NCBI RefSeq assembly: GCF_031127835.1
Contig: NZ_JARXHX010000007.1
Coordinates: 186,001-250,000 of the forward strand
Source: Pelagicoccus sp. SDUM812002
GTDB taxonomy: Bacteria > Verrucomicrobiota > Verrucomicrobiia > Opitutales > Opitutaceae
DNA length: 64,000 nucleotides
Direction: 5' to 3'
Shown here: positions 33,066-42,978 of the stretch, one piece after another
Layout: every line of letters starts with the position of its first letter
Numbering within the stretch: the stretch's first letter is position 1
Notes under the pieces: generated by a model
Database searches by the model: none
Seen by the model: only the letters and a program-made list of their open reading frames with translations
What the model was told of the DNA's origin: nothing
Translations under genes and position numbers: made by a program

Positions 33066-35864
33066 TTACGCGGCACCTATCAAGCTTGCTGGGTCTAAAA
33101 TGAGGGCGATAGTACCGTCGCCGAGTATCGCACCTCCGGATACGCCTGGTATGCCTTGCATCATGCCGCCGAGCGACTTGATGACGACTTCCTGTTTGCT
33201 GACCATGTCGTCCACAAGGAGTCCACAGGGCTTTCCCCCTGTCTCGACAACAACGACGGTAGCGTCCTTGGGATTTGAAACAGCACCAGGAATTGCGAAG
33301 TGTTGGTGGAGGCGGAAGAGAGGGATGACCTGACCGCGGATATTGAGAATCTCTTTGTTGCCCTGCACTTTTGCGAGCACCGCTTCGTCAGGACGAAGAG
33401 CGACCTTGACGGAAGTGGTTGGCAGAATGAAGCGATCTTCGCCGACTTTGACCACGAGGCCGTCGACGATGGCCATTGTAAGGGGAAGCAGGATACGGAA
33501 GGTGGATCCTTTTCCTAGCTCGGACTGGATCTCGACCTTTCCGCGCAGCTTCTCGATGTTCTTCTTGACCACGTCCATGCCTACGCCACGTCCAGAGATG
33601 TCGGTGATTTGGGCGGCTGTGGAGAATCCAGGAGCGAAGATGAGCTTGTAGATTTCTTCTTTTGAAAGCTGGTCGCTTTCGGAAACGATGCCGTTGGCGA
33701 TCGCTTTGGCGAGCACGCGATCTGGGTCAATGCCACGTCCGTCGTCGGCGAGTTCGATGACGATGTTAGAGCCTTGGTGATAGGCTTTGAGGCTGATGTT
33801 ACCCACTTCGTCCTTGCCGGCCGCGCGGCGCTCTTCGGCGTTTGCTTCGAGGCCATGGTCGAGTGCGTTTCGGACCATGTGTACGAGTGGATCTCCGATT
33901 TCTTCTACCACGTTGCGGTCGAGTTCAGTATCTTCGCCGAAGGTTTCGAAACGAACCTTCTTGCCGCACTTGGCACCGATGTCGCGGACGACGCGGCCAA
34001 TTTTTTGAAAAGTCGGCTTAACCGGAATCATGCGCAGCGCCATGGAGGTGTGCTGCAGTTCCTTGGTTATGCGGGTGAGCTGCGACATATTGCGCTGCAG
34101 GGCGGAGTCTCCGGCGGTGCTTCCGCTGCCGCTGTCCTGGCGGGAACTTTCTAGAAGCTGGCTTTGCACGATCACGAGTTCGCCGACCATGTCCATCAGG
34201 TTGTCGAGCTTGATCGTGTTGACGCGAATGGTGGCGTTTTCGGCAGCCTTGCGCTTAGCGGCGGCAGAGGCCTTGGCGTCAGGCTCCTGTTGGGCAACAG
34301 GGTTGGCTGCAGGTGCTTGGGAATCTGAGGTAGAATCTTCGTTTGCGGGAGTTTCTGCGGGTGCGTCTTCAGCGACCGCCATGGTATTGGAGTCTTCGCC
34401 GGTTTTCTTGGCCCAAACGTCCGGGCCTTCCATCGCCCAGCGGGCGCGGGCCATCAGCTCGCTAACTTGGATGACTTCGTTAGGGGTGGTGCCGTTTGCG
34501 AGGGCTTCCGTGATTTGCTCGATGAGCTTGGTAATGGTGTCTTTGGAAGCAAGGACGAGGTCGATGATGCCAGTGAAGACTTCGAGCTTGTCGTTGCGGA
34601 CGAGGTCCATGAGGGACTCCACTTCGTGGGCGAGGCGATTGACGGGGACGAGGTTTAGGAATCCAGCCACACCCTTGATGGTGTGGAAAGAGCGAAACAT
34701 GGAGTTAATCGCGTTGCGGCTCGTGACGTCTTGCTCGAGTTCGAGCACCGCGGTCTCTATTTGGTTAAGGTGGTCGACGGCTTCGGTATGGAATTCTTGG
34801 AGGAGCTCTTCATTTTCCTCCATGTTGAGGTCCATGACCACGTCGTATTGGGCAAACTCAGCTAGGAGACCGTCTTCTTCCTCTTCCTCGCCGGTGGTGA
34901 CTTGAGAGGAGTCTGCTTCTGCTGGGGCCACTTCTTCAGCGGGGGAAAAGGGGCCGGGTCCGCGCCCAGACTTGATTTCGCTTAGCGCCGTCTCGAGCCA
35001 GACGTTGAAGTCGGTGAGGATCTGGATGGCGTAGTGGTCGTATGCAGACGCGTTGTCGAGCAGGGCGTCCATCTTGGCGAGGACGGGGGTGACGGCGGCG
35101 TGTACGGTTTCGTCGGCTTCGAAATCGCTTTCGAAATCCTTAAGGAGGGAGTAGACGGGCAGCATACCCTCGTCGTTGTCGACGGAGGAGAGCAGGAGTT
35201 CGGCGGAAAACTGTTGTGCGAGTTTGGCGAAAATATCGATGCGTTCCTCGGGCCAATTGTCATTCTCGGCAAGCGGAGCTTCGAAGGTTGGCTCTTCGAT
35301 GACTTCTAGGGATGGCTCTTCGAAGGAAATGGATTCCGGCTCGGGAGCAGTTGGCTTGGGAGCGGGCGGTCCCGCGGTGGAGAAGTCGATGTCGTCGAAG
35401 CTCGGCAGTGAGATTGGCTCGGAAAGCTCGGGCGATTCGTCCAAAGAGTTTTCGAGGGCGGCTTCTGATTCGCTGGAGTCGGCCTCAGGTTCGTCGTCGA
35501 TAGGAATCGCTGCGGGGGCGACTGGAGTTTGGGTGGACGTCTCTAGGGAAAAGGGACTGATGGTGGCTTCGTTGCGCAGGCTTTCGACGGCGTCGCTGCA
35601 CCAGCGTGCGAAGGTGCGCATGGCGTGCACGGAGTTTTCGTCGAAGAGCTTGGCTTCGTCGAGCATGACTTGGATGACTTCCTGGATGCCGACTACGCCC
35701 TGCACGATTTCGGGATCTTGCGGCAGCGACCAAGTGATCTCGTTGACGAGGCTGAAGATCGGGATGAGGCCGTCATCGGTACCCGGCTGAGCGATATGAG
35801 ACTCGGAAGCGAGTTTCGCTGCAATTTCTTCGAATGAGTTTATTTCGTCAGGTGACCACGCCAT
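33066..35864 (-). CDS. cheA: CheA-type chemotaxis histidine kinase with duplicated N-terminal module
   Basis: 932 residues, long for CheA. Two related helical modules come first (about 1-110 and 200-300). They share FEEIAAKLAxE / FAKLAQQFSAE, DDGLIPIFSL / DEGMLPVYSL and a W at the end, and are separated by an acidic Glu/Pro-rich linker. Then come the Hpt domain (FHTIKGVAGFLN, H394), a linker, a P3 dimer domain, the HATPase (VRNALDHGLE, GRGIDPDRV, GRGVGMDVVKKN) and a CheW-like C-terminal domain (ILNIRGQVIPLFRLH). It should phosphorylate a CheY. No receptor, CheR or CheB is in this window; CheW and CheD are found at 62 kb. Confidence 0.93.
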   Translation of the reverse strand: MAWSPDEINSFEEIAAKLASESHIAQPGTDDGLIPIFSLVNEITWSLPQDPEIVQGVVGIQEVIQVMLDEAKLFDENSVHAMRTFARWCSDAVESLRNEATISPFSLETSTQTPVAPAAIPIDDEPEADSSESEAALENSLDESPELSEPISLPSFDDIDFSTAGPPAPKPTAPEPESISFEEPSLEVIEEPTFEAPLAENDNWPEERIDIFAKLAQQFSAELLLSSVDNDEGMLPVYSLLKDFESDFEADETVHAAVTPVLAKMDALLDNASAYDHYAIQILTDFNVWLETALSEIKSGRGPGPFSPAEEVAPAEADSSQVTTGEEEEEDGLLAEFAQYDVVMDLNMEENEELLQEFHTEAVDHLNQIETAVLELEQDVTSRNAINSMFRSFHTIKGVAGFLNLVPVNRLAHEVESLMDLVRNDKLEVFTGIIDLVLASKDTITKLIEQITEALANGTTPNEVIQVSELMARARWAMEGPDVWAKKTGEDSNTMAVAEDAPAETPANEDSTSDSQAPAANPVAQQEPDAKASAAAKRKAAENATIRVNTIKLDNLMDMVGELVIVQSQLLESSRQDSGSGSTAGDSALQRNMSQLTRITKELQHTSMALRMIPVKPTFQKIGRVVRDIGAKCGKKVRFETFGEDTELDRNVVEEIGDPLVHMVRNALDHGLEANAEERRAAGKDEVGNISLKAYHQGSNIVIELADDGRGIDPDRVLAKAIANGIVSESDQLSKEEIYKLIFAPGFSTAAQITDISGRGVGMDVVKKNIEKLRGKVEIQSELGKGSTFRILLPLTMAIVDGLVVKVGEDRFILPTTSVKVALRPDEAVLAKVQGNKEILNIRGQVIPLFRLHQHFAIPGAVSNPKDATVVVVETGGKPCGLLVDDMVSKQEVVIKSLGGMMQGIPGVSGGAILGDGTIALILDPASLIGAA

Positions 35865-36049
35865 GGTGTGAATTTCGGTTTCGAGATGGGAGTATAGGCG
35901 GATGCCGTACCGGGATTCATCGTCGTCGAGAGGCGCTTGCTTGAGTAGAAAAGCCGATATTTACCCCAAGTATTAGACGGAAGTACTTAAAGCTCGGTGT
36001 TCGCGGCATCGATTCGCGAACGTTTTACGAAAGGGGATGCGTGTGGCAG

Positions 36050-36123
36050 TACCCTGCATGTCTCCATCCGGAGAGACCTACTACAATTTGGAGATATAAG
36101 TAGGGACGTAAGTCCTCAGGGTA
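36050..36123. ncRNA. Candidate structured RNA: 7-bp closing stem with three internal hairpins
   Basis: TACCCTG (36050-36056) pairs perfectly with CAGGGTA (36117-36123). Inside lie three hairpins: TCTCC-ATCC-GGAGA (36061-36074), CCTACT/AGTAGG (36077-36082/36099-36104), and GGAC-GTAA-GTCC (36104-36115). The total is 74 bases, arranged like a cloverleaf, but without tRNA T-loop or anticodon features. It lies in the 269-base gap between the PAS kinase stop and the cheA start, so a minus-strand cheA leader is the likeliest setting. The strand cannot be decided from pairing alone. Confidence 0.45.
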
Positions 36124-36133
36124 GGTTGGCAAC

Positions 36134-38101
36134 TTACTCGGCCTTGGCTCCGGATAGGAGCTTTTGTACGGCGGAAAGGGCTGCTTTGAGGGCGAAGGGC
36201 TTTTTGAGCAGAATGGCGTCTTCGGGGATGTCGAACTGTGAGAGCAGCTCTTCAGAATAGCCTGTCATGACTATGACCTTCATATCCTTGTTTTTCTTGG
36301 TGAGTCGCTCGGCGAGCTCTGATCCGCGCATCTTGGGCAGGATGAGATCGGTGATGAGGAGCTTGATGTCCTCGTGCGATTCCTCGAAGAAATCGAGGGC
36401 GTCTTCCGCCGAATTGGTGGAGTATACTTGATAGTTGTAAAGTCCAAGCAGACCCGAGATGCAGTCGCACATGGTCTCGTCGTCTTCGACGACGAGAATC
36501 GATTCGCGCTCGGTGGAGGTAAAGTTCTCCGGGAGGCCTTCGTCGACCACTTCGTCCTCTGAGACCTTGCTGGTGACGATGGGGAGGAAAATGCGGAAAC
36601 GAGTGCCTTTGCCTTTCTCGGAGGCGACCTCGATGTGTCCGTTGACCTGCTTCACGATGCCGTAGACGGTTGCGAGACCGAGTCCAGTGCCTTTGCCTTG
36701 TTCCTTGGTGGTGAAGAATGGCTCGAAGATGCGTTTCTGGGTTTCCGCGTCGATCCCGGTCCCGGTATCCTGGAAGCTGAGCACGAGGTAAGGCTTCGGG
36801 TCCATGTAGTCTGGGAGCAGGATTTCAGCCTGCTCTGCTTCGCAGTTGACCATGGAGAGCTCCATTTGCCCACCGTCTGGCATGGCGTCTCGGGCATTGG
36901 TGGTGAAATTGATCAGGATCTGCTCGAGAGCGGTCCGGTTGATGTTGACGTAAATCGGGGTGTCCGAGAAGCGGAGGTTGTATTGGATGTTTTCCGGTAC
37001 GAGGCGACGCAGGATCTTCTGCATGTCGCGAGTGACCTTGATGGCGTCGAGAACCTCGGGTTGCAGATTCTTATTGCGACGGGAAAAAGAGAGCAATTGC
37101 TGGGTGAGGTCGGCGGCACGCTCGGCAGCCTTGCGGATTTCGGCGACAAATTTTTTGTTGGGGTCCGCGTCGTCTATCTTGTCGATGACGAGGTCTGAGA
37201 AGGAAAGAATAACCGCGAGGATGTTATTGAAGTCGTGGGCGATGCCTCCGGCGAGTCGACCGACGGCCTCCATCTTCTGGGATTGGAAGAGGTCTTGCTC
37301 GAGGCGGCGGATGTGCGAAACGTCCCGCTGGATCACCACGTAGTTGGAAACATGCCCTTGGGGGCCATGCACGGGAAATGCTTTCCAGGCGATGATGAAC
37401 TCGGCCCCGTCCTTCTTATAGCCTACGGTTTCTCCAGCGGCGGGTTGGCCGGACTTGATGTCCTTCACCATTTCCTCGATCACGGACTCGTCGGTAGCGG
37501 GTCCGTTGAGGACGGATATGGGCCTACCGATGACCTCGATGTCGGAGTAGCCCGTGATTTGGGTGAAACCGTCGTTGGTATAAAGAATGCGAGCGTCCCC
37601 TTTCTCCCAATTGGTGTCGGTGATGAGCACGCCCTCACCGATACTCTTTAGCGCGGTGGCGATGAGTCGGATCTGGTTTTCGGTGGTGACGGTTTGGCTC
37701 AGGTCCTTGAAAAAGAGAAGGGCGCCGGATAGCTCCGGCTGCTGCAGGTTCGTGTTGGGCTTCAGGTGGAAGCTTATCGGCAGGACGTTTCCGTCCGGGG
37801 TGTGAAGATTTGCCTGCGCGTGCGCCAGCTGGGGGTTGCGGTACCGCTCGTCTGCCAAGTTGACGGTTTGGCCTGTTTGGGGATCGGTCGCGAGAAAGGC
37901 TTCGTTGATAGAGGTTCCTTTTATGGTTGCGGCGTCGATTCCGAGAGAGTGGAGGGCTGACTTGTTAGCCCGTTGGACGCGGCCGGTACGGTCGATGACA
38001 ATGATGCCCTCGCTCGAGTATTCCATTATGGAGTCGGCAAGGCCCGAAGTCGCTGGCGAGTCTTCCGCTGGATTGTTTGCGGAAGCGTCGGGTTGGGTCA
38101 T
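36134..38101 (-). CDS. Soluble PAS histidine kinase with C-terminal receiver domain
   Basis: 655 residues from ATG 38101; no membrane segment. Two or three PAS-like regions (SSEGIIVIDRTGRVQRANKS near residue 28, and ILYTNDGFTQITGYSDIEVI near 185) precede the kinase core. The kinase core has LAGGIAHDFNNILAVI (H289), RTALEQILINFTTNARDAMP and DTGTGIDAETQKRIFEPFFT. A receiver domain closes the protein (LLITDLILPKMRG, D585). The order PAS-HK-REC and the AHDFNN H-box place it with soluble hybrid kinases that sense a cytoplasmic signal. It lies 270 bases upstream of cheA on the same strand and may work with it. Confidence 0.93.
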   Translation of the reverse strand: MTQPDASANNPAEDSPATSGLADSIMEYSSEGIIVIDRTGRVQRANKSALHSLGIDAATIKGTSINEAFLATDPQTGQTVNLADERYRNPQLAHAQANLHTPDGNVLPISFHLKPNTNLQQPELSGALLFFKDLSQTVTTENQIRLIATALKSIGEGVLITDTNWEKGDARILYTNDGFTQITGYSDIEVIGRPISVLNGPATDESVIEEMVKDIKSGQPAAGETVGYKKDGAEFIIAWKAFPVHGPQGHVSNYVVIQRDVSHIRRLEQDLFQSQKMEAVGRLAGGIAHDFNNILAVILSFSDLVIDKIDDADPNKKFVAEIRKAAERAADLTQQLLSFSRRNKNLQPEVLDAIKVTRDMQKILRRLVPENIQYNLRFSDTPIYVNINRTALEQILINFTTNARDAMPDGGQMELSMVNCEAEQAEILLPDYMDPKPYLVLSFQDTGTGIDAETQKRIFEPFFTTKEQGKGTGLGLATVYGIVKQVNGHIEVASEKGKGTRFRIFLPIVTSKVSEDEVVDEGLPENFTSTERESILVVEDDETMCDCISGLLGLYNYQVYSTNSAEDALDFFEESHEDIKLLITDLILPKMRGSELAERLTKKNKDMKVIVMTGYSEELLSQFDIPEDAILLKKPFALKAALSAVQKLLSGAKAE

Positions 38102-38189
38102 CGGGTGGGATTCGTTGGTTCGAGAAGTAGGACTCAAGGAGCGGGTACTGTTGGAAACACGAACGAAAAATGCAACAACCCACGCTTTG

Positions 38190-38207
38190 GCGTTTATACC
38201 TAAACGC
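38190..38207. promoter_or_regulatory. 18-bp inverted repeat upstream of the PAS kinase
   Basis: GCGTTTA-TACC-TAAACGC is a perfect 7-bp inverted repeat with a four-base centre, about 90 bases upstream of the kinase start and within the 206-base gap to galE. A second hairpin, CTGTAGT/ACTACAG, lies at 38245-38267. Either could be an operator or part of a leader. Function is unknown. Confidence 0.35.
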
Positions 38208-38307
38208 GGATGTAAAATGCTCGTCAGTTGGGTTTCTGGCTCCCTGTAGTTGGGGGATGACTACAGAGTTGGGGTGTATTTGAAAAATTGGGACGCTTCA
38301 ACGAGGG

Positions 38308-39300
38308 TCAAGCATCTTCGTAGCCCTTTGGGTGGGACTGATGCCATGCCCACGCGGTTTCGATTATGCTACGTATAGTGCCGTATTTTGGTGTCCAGTC
38401 CAGTTCCGATTTAGCCTTTGCGCTGTCGGCGTAGGCGGCGGGGACGTCGCCTGCGCGTTTGGGCGCTAAGTCATAAGGGACGGGGTGTCCGGAAACGTCC
38501 TCCACCGTTTTTATGATTTCCAACACGCTCGCGGGTGTGCCGGTACCGAGGTTGTAGGTGAGGAGTTTACCCTCTTCCTCTAGGAGCGGAAAAGCGGCGA
38601 TGTGGGCGCGTGAAAGGTCGTCGACGTGCACGTAGTCGCGGAGGCAGGTTCCGTCCGGCGTGGGGTAGTCGTTCCCGAAGACCATCATCTTTTCGCGTTG
38701 GCCGAGGGCGACTTGGATGGCGATGGGGATGAGGTGGCTTTCGGGCGAATGGTCCTCGCCGATCATACCCCCTTCAGCGGCTCCGGAGGCGTTGAAGTAA
38801 CGGAAGATCGCGGCCGACATGCCGTAGGCTTTGGTGCAGTAGTGGAGGATGACTTCCACATCGGCCTTGGTCTGGCCGTAGGCGCTGATGGGGCGCAAGG
38901 GCATGTTTTCGGTGAAAGGAGGTTTCGCCTCCTCGCCCAGCACGGTGCAAGAGGAGGAGAAGACGAACTTGTTCACGCCCGCTTCTCGCATAGCCTTCAG
39001 CAGGGAGACAGTCTTGGCGACGTTGTTCTCGTAGTGCTTGAGGGGATCCTGCATGGACTCGCCCACTTCGATGAAGGCGGCGAAGTGCATGACGATGTCG
39101 ATGTTTTCTTTTTTGAGGATTTTAGAGACCGTGGCGGCGTCGCCAAGGTCGACCTCATGAAATGTGACGTCTTCTGGAACAGAGGCTCGGTGGCCCTTGA
39201 CCAGATTGTCGAGGACGACGGGCTTGTGACCAGCGGCCTGTAGTTGGCGCACGCAGTGGCTTCCGATGTATCCAGCTCCTCCGATGACGAGAACATTCAT
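38308..39300 (-). CDS. galE: UDP-glucose 4-epimerase
   Basis: GalE interconverts UDP-glucose and UDP-galactose with bound NAD, feeding sugar nucleotides into polysaccharides. From ATG 39300 it has 330 residues, the usual length. Hallmarks are the GGAGYIGSHCVRQL nucleotide-binding turn (7-20), FAAFIEVGESMQDPLKHY, the SSSCTVLG segment (about 116-123), the catalytic YxxxK in SAYGQTK (Y141, K145), and FRYFNASGA. It opens a 16-kb region of glycan genes and is divergent from the GT2 gene. Confidence 0.95.
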   Translation of the reverse strand: MNVLVIGGAGYIGSHCVRQLQAAGHKPVVLDNLVKGHRASVPEDVTFHEVDLGDAATVSKILKKENIDIVMHFAAFIEVGESMQDPLKHYENNVAKTVSLLKAMREAGVNKFVFSSSCTVLGEEAKPPFTENMPLRPISAYGQTKADVEVILHYCTKAYGMSAAIFRYFNASGAAEGGMIGEDHSPESHLIPIAIQVALGQREKMMVFGNDYPTPDGTCLRDYVHVDDLSRAHIAAFPLLEEEGKLLTYNLGTGTPASVLEIIKTVEDVSGHPVPYDLAPKRAGDVPAAYADSAKAKSELDWTPKYGTIRSIIETAWAWHQSHPKGYEDA

Positions 39301-39476
39301 ATAATAAAGATGCTTGTTAAGCTCCCTCGGATTATCCAGCCAATTCCTTTGGATATTTTTTTCGGTTCGTTTTCGCCGTGTGGTAGCTGCCAATGGTCGA
39401 AGTGCCTCTTGCGGATTTTAAAGCTCGCCTAGTTCAGTCAAAACCAAGCAAGGTTTGGGCGGTGGCAAGGAACTCC

Positions 39477-40631
39477 ATGTGCGTATTAGTCGTGGCGCGG
39501 GATGCGGCGGAAACCATTGAACGTTGCCTGAGATCGGCTTTGTCGCAGGGTTGCGAGGTACTAATGGTTGATGACTGCTCTCAGGATGATACTGTTGATG
39601 CCGCGATTCGAGCGGGTCTTTCTGTCAGCTCGATAGTTCAACTCGAAAATCATGTTTCCCTCGGGTATGCGCGACAACGAGGGCTGGAAAGAGTGGAGAC
39701 TGAATACACGATGCTTCTTGATGCCGATGACGTATTGTGCGCTGGCCGTGTTGAGCGGTTTGGAACGATTTTTCAACGTGGGCAGATCGATGCGATCGCT
39801 GACGAGTTGGAGCTTCGTGATGGAGGGGACGGCTCCTTGATAAAGAAGATGCGGATTCCCTCTTATCTAAAGACGGGGAAGGATCTTTGTCGGTTGTTTG
39901 AGCGAAATTATCTTCCTGGGATTGGGCAGATCGGGTTCCGCACTTCGGTTTTCCGCGAGATCGGCTATGACGAGAGCCTCACTGGACCAGAAGACTCCGA
40001 TATTGTGCTGAGAGCATTGTTGGCTGGAGCTCGGTTTGAGCTAGTCAGGGAGATTGGGTACAAGATGTACCACTATTCTGGAAGCGTATCCAGAAACCTA
40101 GACCGTCAAAACTGCGAACTCGCGAGAGCTTTGCAAAAGCATGCTTACGGGGATGTCGAAAACTTGTTCTCGCGATCGGGATATAGTGACCGGGTAATTG
40201 CGTGGTCGATGTATGGACTGGCGAATTTTCGAGGAGACTGGGAAAAGGCAGTTGAATACCTTGAGCTAGCCTTTCCAGTGGGTAGCAATCGCGATGAAGT
40301 TCTCGAACCGGAGGGACCTGAAGCGGTACCTGAGGGTTGGAGGCTGAATTTCGCTCGTGGCGTGATTTCCTACATGCAAGGGAATCCCGAGTACGCACGG
40401 GAACGTTGGGAACGAGCAGGGAAATTTGGAGCCACTGCTGAGGTTGCGAATAATTTAGGCGTCTCGATGCGTTTGCTGGGTCAGGAGCGAGCGGCCATGG
40501 AACTTTTTAGCGAAGCGCTGCGGCTGTCACCAAATTTCTACGACGCTCGGATAAATCTGGGCGACTCGCTTTCGCAGCGTGTGACGCTGCGCCCTCTTCG
40601 CCGGGATCCAGGCAGGTCAAATTACGCCTAG
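39477..40631 (+). CDS. GT2-family glycosyltransferase with C-terminal TPR-like region
   Basis: 384 residues. The N-terminal about 230 residues are a GT-A fold: VARDAAETIERCLRSAL, MVDDCSQDDT and LLDADD (82-85, the DxD metal site), then GPEDSDIVLRALLAGARFE with the catalytic ED pair. The C-terminal part holds TPR-like helices (NFARGVISYMQGNPEYARER, ELFSEALRLSPNFYDARINL). AAGGA lies five bases before ATG 39477, favouring it over an upstream frame start at 39393. It adds a sugar to an unknown acceptor. TPR units may bind a protein partner or a peptide acceptor. Confidence 0.87.
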   Translation: MCVLVVARDAAETIERCLRSALSQGCEVLMVDDCSQDDTVDAAIRAGLSVSSIVQLENHVSLGYARQRGLERVETEYTMLLDADDVLCAGRVERFGTIFQRGQIDAIADELELRDGGDGSLIKKMRIPSYLKTGKDLCRLFERNYLPGIGQIGFRTSVFREIGYDESLTGPEDSDIVLRALLAGARFELVREIGYKMYHYSGSVSRNLDRQNCELARALQKHAYGDVENLFSRSGYSDRVIAWSMYGLANFRGDWEKAVEYLELAFPVGSNRDEVLEPEGPEAVPEGWRLNFARGVISYMQGNPEYARERWERAGKFGATAEVANNLGVSMRLLGQERAAMELFSEALRLSPNFYDARINLGDSLSQRVTLRPLRRDPGRSNYA

Positions 40632-40702
40632 CGATTGCGGATGAGAGGGTGGTGGGAGATATATGTTGATTGGTATAGGAACTTTTGCTTTGAGAACTTC
40701 TA

Positions 40703-41749
40703 ATGAAACGGATACTTGTAACTGGTTCGTCTGGCTTGATTGGCTCCGAGGTGAGCGCATTTTTCGACCGCAAGGGCTATACCGTGCATGGTATCGACAA
40801 TAACCAGCGTGCTATCTTTTTTGGCGAGTCAGGCGATACCCGTTGGAATCAGCAAAGGCTTATTCGCAGTTTGAGTTCGTTTCAGCACCACGAAGTGGAT
40901 ATAAGGGACCGCGTTGCTATCCACGATCTGGTTAAGGAAGTTAAGCCTGACGCTATTATCCACGCGGCGGCTCAACCGTCGCACGATCGTGCTGCGAGTA
41001 TACCGTTTGACGATTTCGATACGAACGCTGTGGGCACTCTTAATTTGCTTGAGGCTGCCCGTCAGGGGTGCCCCGAGTCGCCCTTTGTTCATATGTCGAC
41101 TAATAAGGTTTATGGAGATGCTCCGAACAAACTAAATTTAGCGGAGCTCGACACGCGCTGGGAATATGCCGATAGGGCTTTCGAGAATGGGATCTCAGAG
41201 TCGTTTAGCATAGACCAATCGAAGCACTCCCTTTTCGGCGCGTCCAAGGTAGCTGCGGATGTTATGGTGCAGGAGTACGGGCGATATTTTGGGATGCCGA
41301 CTTGTTGTCTACGTGGCGGGTGCTTGACGGGTCCGAACCACACAGGAGTGAAGTTGCACGGATTTCTGAGCTATCTTGTCAAATGCAACTTATCTGGGGA
41401 AGAGTATACGGTTTTAGGATACAAGGGCAAACAGGTTCGGGACAATATTCACTCGCTCGATGTTGCCCGTTTCATGGAAGCGTTCCTAGAAGCTCCTCGT
41501 TGTGGCGAGGTGTATAACATCGGGGGCGGCAAAGCTAACAGTTGCTCTATCTTGGAAGCTTTTGCTCTCGTAGAGAAATTTTCGGGTAGAGCGATGAAGA
41601 GGCGTTATTCTGACGAGAACCGAATCGGCGACCATATCTGTTATTACAGTGATCTTAGCAAAATGCGGAGGGACTATCCGAGTTGGGACATTTCCGTCTC
41701 GTTGGAGGAAACGGTTCGTCAGATCGTTGATGCTTGGGGCGAACGCTGA
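40703..41749 (+). CDS. NAD-dependent sugar epimerase, CDP-paratose 2-epimerase-like
   Basis: 348 residues of the extended SDR family. [11 protein letters not shown] (7-17) binds [23 protein letters not shown] and [12 protein letters not shown] are typical of the CDP-paratose/tyvelose epimerase branch. The active-site motif reads [11 protein letters not shown], with Phe in place of the usual Tyr of YxxxK. I recall this as common in this branch, so it may not mean loss of activity. It likely makes a nucleotide sugar for the surrounding glycosyltransferases. Its last 31 bases overlap the opposing glycosyltransferase. Confidence 0.85.
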   Translation: MKRILVTGSSGLIGSEVSAFFDRKGYTVHGIDNNQRAIFFGESGDTRWNQQRLIRSLSSFQHHEVDIRDRVAIHDLVKEVKPDAIIHAAAQPSHDRAASIPFDDFDTNAVGTLNLLEAARQGCPESPFVHMSTNKVYGDAPNKLNLAELDTRWEYADRAFENGISESFSIDQSKHSLFGASKVAADVMVQEYGRYFGMPTCCLRGGCLTGPNHTGVKLHGFLSYLVKCNLSGEEYTVLGYKGKQVRDNIHSLDVARFMEAFLEAPRCGEVYNIGGGKANSCSILEAFALVEKFSGRAMKRRYSDENRIGDHICYYSDLSKMRRDYPSWDISVSLEETVRQIVDAWGER

Positions 41750-42978
41750 GCGGGTTTTTTCAAGCGCGTCCGCGCTTCTTCGAATTCTCTGAGCAACGTT
41801 CTTAGATAATCGGGCTGGGCGAATTCCCGAACTGCGAGGTTGCGGGCGTTTTCGGAGCAGCTCTGGCGAAACTCTTGGTCGTTTAGGAATTCGAACAAGC
41901 GTTTGCGCGCGGTCCCGATTTCTTCTACAGCGATCGATATGCCGATTTGGTTTTCTTGAACGAAACGAGCTGTTTCTGTTTCTTTGGTACCAAGGCAAAG
42001 CACGGGTAGGCCGGCGGCGCAGTATTCAGTAAGTTTGGACGGAAGCGAATAAAGGCTGTAGTCTTTGTGGTAGGTATATTCGTCTTCGGGTCTTGTGTAA
42101 GGTCTTTGATTGAAAGGCAGCACCGCGAGATCCGCATCGGACAGTAGTTTTGCTAGTTTCGATGCACGGGCGAAACCTTTGAACCGGATGGCGGAGTCGA
42201 GCGGGACGCTCGCAACGGACTGTCGGGCGAAGGTATTGCTATACCAATCGATTGGCGGAAGGCCGAGAATGCGATCCTGAGCCAATTGCCAAAGCCTTAC
42301 TGTCTCGCACACCATCTCTGGTAGCCAAACATTGCCAGTTAGTATCGGCTTCGAAGGACAGATTGTTTGTCCGCGACCCGGTTTGAAGAATTCGATGTCG
42401 CAGGAGAAAAGCGGGAAGTGTCGGGTTGGACGTCCGACGATTTCGTCTATGCAGGGTACAAGACCTTTAGCGAGTGACCATACCTCGGTGAGGCGGTGCT
42501 CCAGTCTTCGCAGCGACTGCTCTATGGCGGGACGTTGGTACAGCGGATGGAAATCCAAGAAATGCTGAACGACAGGTATTTCGGGTGGTAGGTAGCTTAA
42601 GACATCCTCTAGTAGCCAGAGCCCGTTTATATCGCAAGCGGTGCTGTAAACGACATCTGGCTGGAAACGTGTCACCGCCGCTTGGATACTGCTCCTACTC
42701 GCGATTGATTTGCCGGAGGCTAGGTTGGCTTGTCTTCCGATTGAGCGAACTTTTGCTTTCCACTTGTATAGCGATCGCCGGAAGGCTGGATACTCGTGTC
42801 TAGGGCCGATAGATAGCTTGCTCGCTTGCAGGTAATTATCGAAGCTTGGCTCTCCGAGATCGCACCAAAAGAGATTCATGAGATGCTCTTGCGGGTAGCT
42901 TGCTAGGTTTCGGCAGAGGCAAGCTCCTGTACCATGGTATGGGTTTAGCCCCGAATCAGATAGAAGCAGGATTTTCAC
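41719..42978 (-). CDS. GT4-like glycosyltransferase
   Basis: 419 residues with two Rossmann domains. [18 protein letters not shown] is the N-terminal donor loop, and [20 protein letters not shown] near residue 325 is the GT4 C-terminal nucleotide-sugar segment. [30 protein letters not shown] and [11 protein letters not shown] are shared with the C-terminal part of the protein at 49982, showing that the two are paralogues. It starts with GTG, overlapping the stop of the upstream gene by one base (TAGTG). Donor and acceptor are unknown. Confidence 0.82.
   Translation of the reverse strand: MKILLLSDSGLNPYHGTGACLCRNLASYPQEHLMNLFWCDLGEPSFDNYLQASKLSIGPRHEYPAFRRSLYKWKAKVRSIGRQANLASGKSIASRSSIQAAVTRFQPDVVYSTACDINGLWLLEDVLSYLPPEIPVVQHFLDFHPLYQRPAIEQSLRRLEHRLTEVWSLAKGLVPCIDEIVGRPTRHFPLFSCDIEFFKPGRGQTICPSKPILTGNVWLPEMVCETVRLWQLAQDRILGLPPIDWYSNTFARQSVASVPLDSAIRFKGFARASKLAKLLSDADLAVLPFNQRPYTRPEDEYTYHKDYSLYSLPSKLTEYCAAGLPVLCLGTKETETARFVQENQIGISIAVEEIGTARKRLFEFLNDQEFRQSCSENARNLAVREFAQPDYLRTLLREFEEARTRLKKPAQRSPQASTI

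Noticed and set aside
34030-34905. 291-codon plus-strand open frame inside cheA
   Set aside because: It is antisense to an unmistakable CheA; the frame is open because of strong codon bias in the real gene. No ribosome site or protein motif.
36050-36123. tRNA gene in the cloverleaf-like element
   Set aside because: Neither strand has a TTC-containing T-loop, a 7-base anticodon loop or D-loop GG. The middle hairpin has a 16-base loop.
36099-36130. c-di-GMP-I (GEMM) riboswitch suggested by GGGACGTAAGTCC
   Set aside because: The two-helix GEMM core and its conserved first strand are missing, and no plus-strand gene follows.
38626-39243. 205-codon plus-strand open frame inside galE
   Set aside because: Antisense to conserved GalE motifs, rich in Gly, Asp and Val as expected of reverse codons.
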